A stretch of DNA of 64,000 bases from Vampirovibrio chlorellavorus (GTDB lineage Bacteria; Cyanobacteriota; Vampirovibrionia; Vampirovibrionales; Vampirovibrionaceae): assembly GCA_903866275.1 (NCBI GenBank), contig CAIPMU010000012.1, positions 194,452 through 258,451 on the forward strand, written 5' to 3'. The notes below the pieces were generated by a model. It did not search any database. It saw only the letters and a list, made by a program, of their open reading frames with translations, and was not told the origin of the DNA. The position numbers and the translations under genes were made by a program. Every line of letters begins with the position of its first letter. Within the stretch, counting starts at the first letter, position 1. Shown one piece after another: positions 61,331 through 64,000 of this stretch.

Positions 61331-63406
61331 ATGGTTCAAGCCAAAGCTAAATACAGACAGATCCTGTGGCATTACCGCTGGTTGGCCATTGCTATTTTTG
61401 TCGCTGTCCTGCTGATGGGGTATGTGGGTTTTCGCATGCAGCCCAAGGTTTACGGGGTTTCAGCGGATATTTATGTGGAGCCTCGGCCGGGGACGGTCAC
61501 TGGCGAGTCGAGTATGTCGGCTTCCGATGACGATTTTCGGCAGATCAACAATCAGGTAGAAATTCTGGGCTCGGATCGCGTGGCCAACAAGGCTGCCGAT
61601 TATGTCGGTCAGCACATGGGTTCTTATCTGGTGGTGGATGGCGCTCAGATGGCTCGCATGATCACCATTACCAAGAAAGAGTTTTCCAGCGTCATTACAC
61701 TGGAGCTGAGTTCTTCCCAGCCACCGCAAGTGGTGCTGGTTCTCATTCAGGAGTACTTGCGCGCCTATCAGGATGTACTGGAAGCGATCAACTCGGATAA
61801 ATCCAGCCGGGAACGTGAATTTTTGGCCAAGCAGCTGGAGCTGGCCCAGACTGAGTTAAGCCACACCTCGGATAAGCTGCGTGATTTTGAATCCAAAAAC
61901 GCGGCCTACAATATGGATGTTCAGGTGAATCAGATGCTGGGGCTGGCCAGCGGGCTGGATGAACAGGCCAAGATGCTGCAAGCCGATATTCAGGCCACCA
62001 GTCAGGAAATTCTGTCTTCCCAGCAGGCCCTGCCCGTTTCTCCTGAGTATGTGAACCTGATGGCCCGCATTGAACGCGACCCGGAGGCCAGCGAACTGCG
62101 GAAGCGCATTGTGCAGATGGAAACCGAAAAGGCGGAGTGGGGATCCAAAGTCACGGAGCTACACCCCAAAATGGGTGTTTACACCCGAGAGCTGCAACGC
62201 CTGCATCAATTATTAAACCAGCGTCTGGCAGTGTTTAGCACTGCCTTTCGGGGTGTTTCCGAGAAAAACGGCAGCAAGCTCACCACGGGCAGCACGCTGG
62301 ATGCCAGCCTGGCTGAAAACCTCTTAAAAACCCGCATCAAGCTGGATGCCTTGCGCGCCAAGGAAAAAGCCCTGATTGAGGCACATGCGGATGTGACCGA
62401 AAAGCTGAAAGCCATGCCGCAGCAGGTGGTGGAGTATGCCTCCCTGAAAAATAACTACGATATGGCTCAGGAAAAAGTACGCCTCCTGCAAAAACGCCTC
62501 GATGACGCCTCGCTGATGCAGGAAGTCTCCAAAAGTTTCACCAAGGTGGAAGTTTTGAAAAATCCAGTAGTGCCTAAAGAACCCCTCCGGCCTAACCTCA
62601 CCAAGAACATGACCGCCTCAGCCCTGTTGGGATTCTGTCTGGCCCTCTTTTCGGTGTATGTCCGCTGTGCTCTGGATCATACCTTTCGCTGGCCCTTTCA
62701 GTTGAACGGTCTGCGTGAGCCCAATGTCTTCATTCTGGAGTCCTGTCCCTCGCGCGATGCCTTTGCCCATCGTCTGGAGCAAGGCACCATTGGCGCGCCG
62801 GATTCCTACAAGCGCCTCATGGTGCATCTGGAGAGTCTGGCCCAGAACGATAACCTCCGGCGTGTGGGCTTGCTCCCCGTCGGCGGCACCGATGTTCGTG
62901 GCATTCCCGCCGTCACCCTCGCCTTGTCTCTTACCGAAGCCGGGCATAAAGTGGCCTTGCTTGATGTGGACTTTACCCCCCAGTCCGTTTCTTGCCTGAT
63001 GGAAAGTCTGGGTCTCCCGATTTCCGCCGCCCTCCAGCATGGACCGGGTCTCAGTGATTACCTCGCGGGAGATACCGAAGATTTCGTGGATATTATTTAC
63101 CCCTTGGGTAAAAGTGTTTATGGCAGTTTTATTCCCGCCGGTAGCCCCATCGAAGGCGCGGGCCTTCATGTCTCCCGCCGCAGTTGGGATCATCTGGAGA
63201 GTTCTCTTTCTCCGAACTATAACTTTGTATTTTACAGCTTGCCCGCGATTCAGGAGTCCTATGATGCCGTGGCCGTGAGTCTGGCCATGGACGGTGTGCT
63301 CTTGCTGGTTTATCCGGGGCATAGCTTTCAGGAGCAGATTCAGCAGTCCATGCAGGAGTTGAAAACTGTGGGGGTGCATGTGTTGGGGATTATTGTGCAG
63401 CCTTAA
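61331..63406 (+). CDS. Polysaccharide co-polymerase/BY-kinase-like protein with degenerate ATP site
   Basis: A 691-residue Wzc-like protein. Residue 1-16 basic, membrane segment 18-36, a Wzz domain (YGVSADIYVEPRPG, NNQVEILGSDRVANKAADYVG), long coiled coils about 160-235 and 330-400, a proline-rich GNVVPKEPLRPNL-like approach and second membrane segment (about 425-447). The C-terminal cytoplasmic domain (about 460-691) has the BY-kinase/MinD fold: VALLDVDFTPQS corresponds to Walker A'. The P-loop, expected as GEGKS/T, reads GGTDVRGIPAV and lacks the invariant Lys, and no tyrosine cluster ends the protein. It probably controls chain length or export of a glycan without kinase activity of its own. 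Confidence 0.82.
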   Translation: MVQAKAKYRQILWHYRWLAIAIFVAVLLMGYVGFRMQPKVYGVSADIYVEPRPGTVTGESSMSASDDDFRQINNQVEILGSDRVANKAADYVGQHMGSYLVVDGAQMARMITITKKEFSSVITLELSSSQPPQVVLVLIQEYLRAYQDVLEAINSDKSSREREFLAKQLELAQTELSHTSDKLRDFESKNAAYNMDVQVNQMLGLASGLDEQAKMLQADIQATSQEILSSQQALPVSPEYVNLMARIERDPEASELRKRIVQMETEKAEWGSKVTELHPKMGVYTRELQRLHQLLNQRLAVFSTAFRGVSEKNGSKLTTGSTLDASLAENLLKTRIKLDALRAKEKALIEAHADVTEKLKAMPQQVVEYASLKNNYDMAQEKVRLLQKRLDDASLMQEVSKSFTKVEVLKNPVVPKEPLRPNLTKNMTASALLGFCLALFSVYVRCALDHTFRWPFQLNGLREPNVFILESCPSRDAFAHRLEQGTIGAPDSYKRLMVHLESLAQNDNLRRVGLLPVGGTDVRGIPAVTLALSLTEAGHKVALLDVDFTPQSVSCLMESLGLPISAALQHGPGLSDYLAGDTEDFVDIIYPLGKSVYGSFIPAGSPIEGAGLHVSRRSWDHLESSLSPNYNFVFYSLPAIQESYDAVAVSLAMDGVLLLVYPGHSFQEQIQQSMQELKTVGVHVLGIIVQP

Positions 63407-63426
63407 AGATTCAGGTTTAACTGGTT

Positions 63427-63454
63427 GCTTGAGGGAGGCTAGCCTCCCTCAAGC
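63427..63454. repeat. 28-base perfect palindrome downstream of the Wzc-like gene
   Basis: GCTTGAGGGAGGCT and its exact complement lie back to back with no loop bases. It begins 20 bases after the stop codon. No T-run follows, so it is either a weak terminator, a processed 3' end or a protein-binding site. Confidence 0.6.
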
Positions 63455-63701
63455 TCCCTCCACTGGCGAAACTGTTTTCCCCAAACCCCTCCAAGTGTGG
63501 TTTTCTTTCGCGTGGCTGTGGCGCCCTTTGGCTTAGGAAAAGAGGCTTTGCCTCTTTTTGGAGCGCGGGCGAGTTTTTGGGAGGCGGGTGGGTGGTTATT
63601 CGTGAGAAGTGGATGCGTGATGGGTGAGTGTAGGGTGTGCTTTGCTGGTTTTTCGGGCAACTCCCATACGTATTTGGGGGAACTCCCATACTTAAATGAT
63701 T

Positions 63702-63721
63702 AAAAAAACCCGAAAGCGGGT
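63702..63721 (-). terminator. Intrinsic terminator in the minus direction
   Basis: ACCCG-CTTT-CGGGT followed by TTTTTTA on the minus strand. No minus-strand gene is known to its right in the window, so it may end an antisense or unannotated transcript, or face a gene beyond the window edge. Confidence 0.5.
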
Positions 63722-63914
63722 AATGATGAAATGTGGTGTATCTTATCCTGGCCCCGGCCCAGACTCCGATTAGTCAGCAATTGATCTCTCTGCGACCGTT
63801 ATCGTCTCTGGCATTCAACTCCGACCTTGGCCGTTCCAAGTCACAGATTCACTCTTATAACGCATTCAGTCATTGTCCAGAACAATGCTTCCAATTCAAA
63901 AGGATTAAGAACGC

Positions 63915-64000
63915 ATGAGTTCAGTCAGTGTAAGTGGCGGTACCTCAACCAATAATGGTTTAACAACGCCCTTGACCGTTTCGACCGGATTTAACTCCGG
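63915..64000 (+). CDS. Start of a Ser/Thr-rich protein, cut by the window edge
   Basis: Only 28 codons are visible: MSSVSVSGGTSTNNGLTTPL and then TVSTGFNS. AGGA lies about ten bases before the ATG. The Ser/Thr/Gly/Asn-rich opening resembles flagellar hook-associated (FliD-like) or other secreted proteins, but too little is visible to assign it. Confidence 0.4.
   Translation, partial: MSSVSVSGGTSTNNGLTTPLTVSTGFNS

Larger units (their letters stand above)
63407..63914. other. Intergenic region
   Basis: About 500 bases with no convincing gene. It contains the palindrome and the minus-strand terminator listed separately and a direct repeat AACTCCCATAC (63,659-63,669 and 63,681-63,691). A short plus-strand frame at 63,733 has no supporting features. 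TATAAC near 63,857 may be the -10 element of the gene starting at 63,915. Confidence 0.4.

Noticed and set aside
1-64000. Insertion sequences, integrases, CRISPR arrays, rRNA or tRNA genes
   Set aside because: No transposase or integrase motifs, no regularly spaced repeats with spacers and no conserved RNA-gene segments were seen on reading; only the flanking direct repeats at 34 kb hint at rearrangement.

Overview
The window looks like a chromosomal segment of a cyanobacterium-related, non-photosynthetic bacterium. My best guess is a Melainabacteria/Vampirovibrionia member close to Vampirovibrio. This is inference: three prepilins share a GFTLAELLI..GVIATF.IP leader, MnmA carries the GKCC..GLVNAG-type insertion that I associate with cyanobacterial MnmA, and the window is rich in ankyrin, pentapeptide and proline-rich proteins. 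Nothing here proves the taxon. No rRNA, tRNA, transposase, integrase or CRISPR array was recognised.

Layout. 1-6.8 kb: truncated aminopeptidase N (pepN), a translationally coupled histidine kinase/NarL-type regulator pair and a divergent KimA-like potassium importer. 7-21 kb: an accessory block with two Flp-type pilin-like proteins carrying very large C-terminal extensions, a HAD phosphatase, five proteins of unknown family (several low-complexity) and two ankyrin proteins, one of about 1250 residues. 21-28 kb: CusSR-like two-component system, SulP transporter, SRPBCC protein, prs. 28-32 kb: proline-rich proteins (one made of PQFGPA repeats), a 42-residue gene and dinB. 32-35 kb: two type IV pilin-like genes and a third, interrupted Flp-like pilin between two copies of a terminator-bearing repeat. 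35-51 kb: mostly housekeeping genes (metallopeptidases, SDR, mnmA, amino-acid permease, hemW) plus a possible cysteine-oxidation/sulfite-export cluster. 51-54 kb: a third type IV pilin-like gene, a YkgJ cysteine-cluster gene and a membrane protein gene. 54-63.4 kb: surface polysaccharide genes (GT9, bi-domain oxidoreductase, YdcF, GT4, methyltransferase, Wzc-like co-polymerase). A gene truncated by the right edge starts at 63,915.

The most notable pattern is regulatory. Four pilin-type genes, far apart and on both strands, are each preceded by a near-consensus sigma-28 promoter (TAAAGTTT, 11 bases, GCCGATAA), at 12,281, 32,726, 33,806 and 52,020. This suggests a dispersed surface-appendage regulon controlled by a FliA-like sigma factor. 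The large Flp-like pilins and neighbouring ankyrin and low-complexity proteins would fit a contact-dependent lifestyle, but that link is inference.
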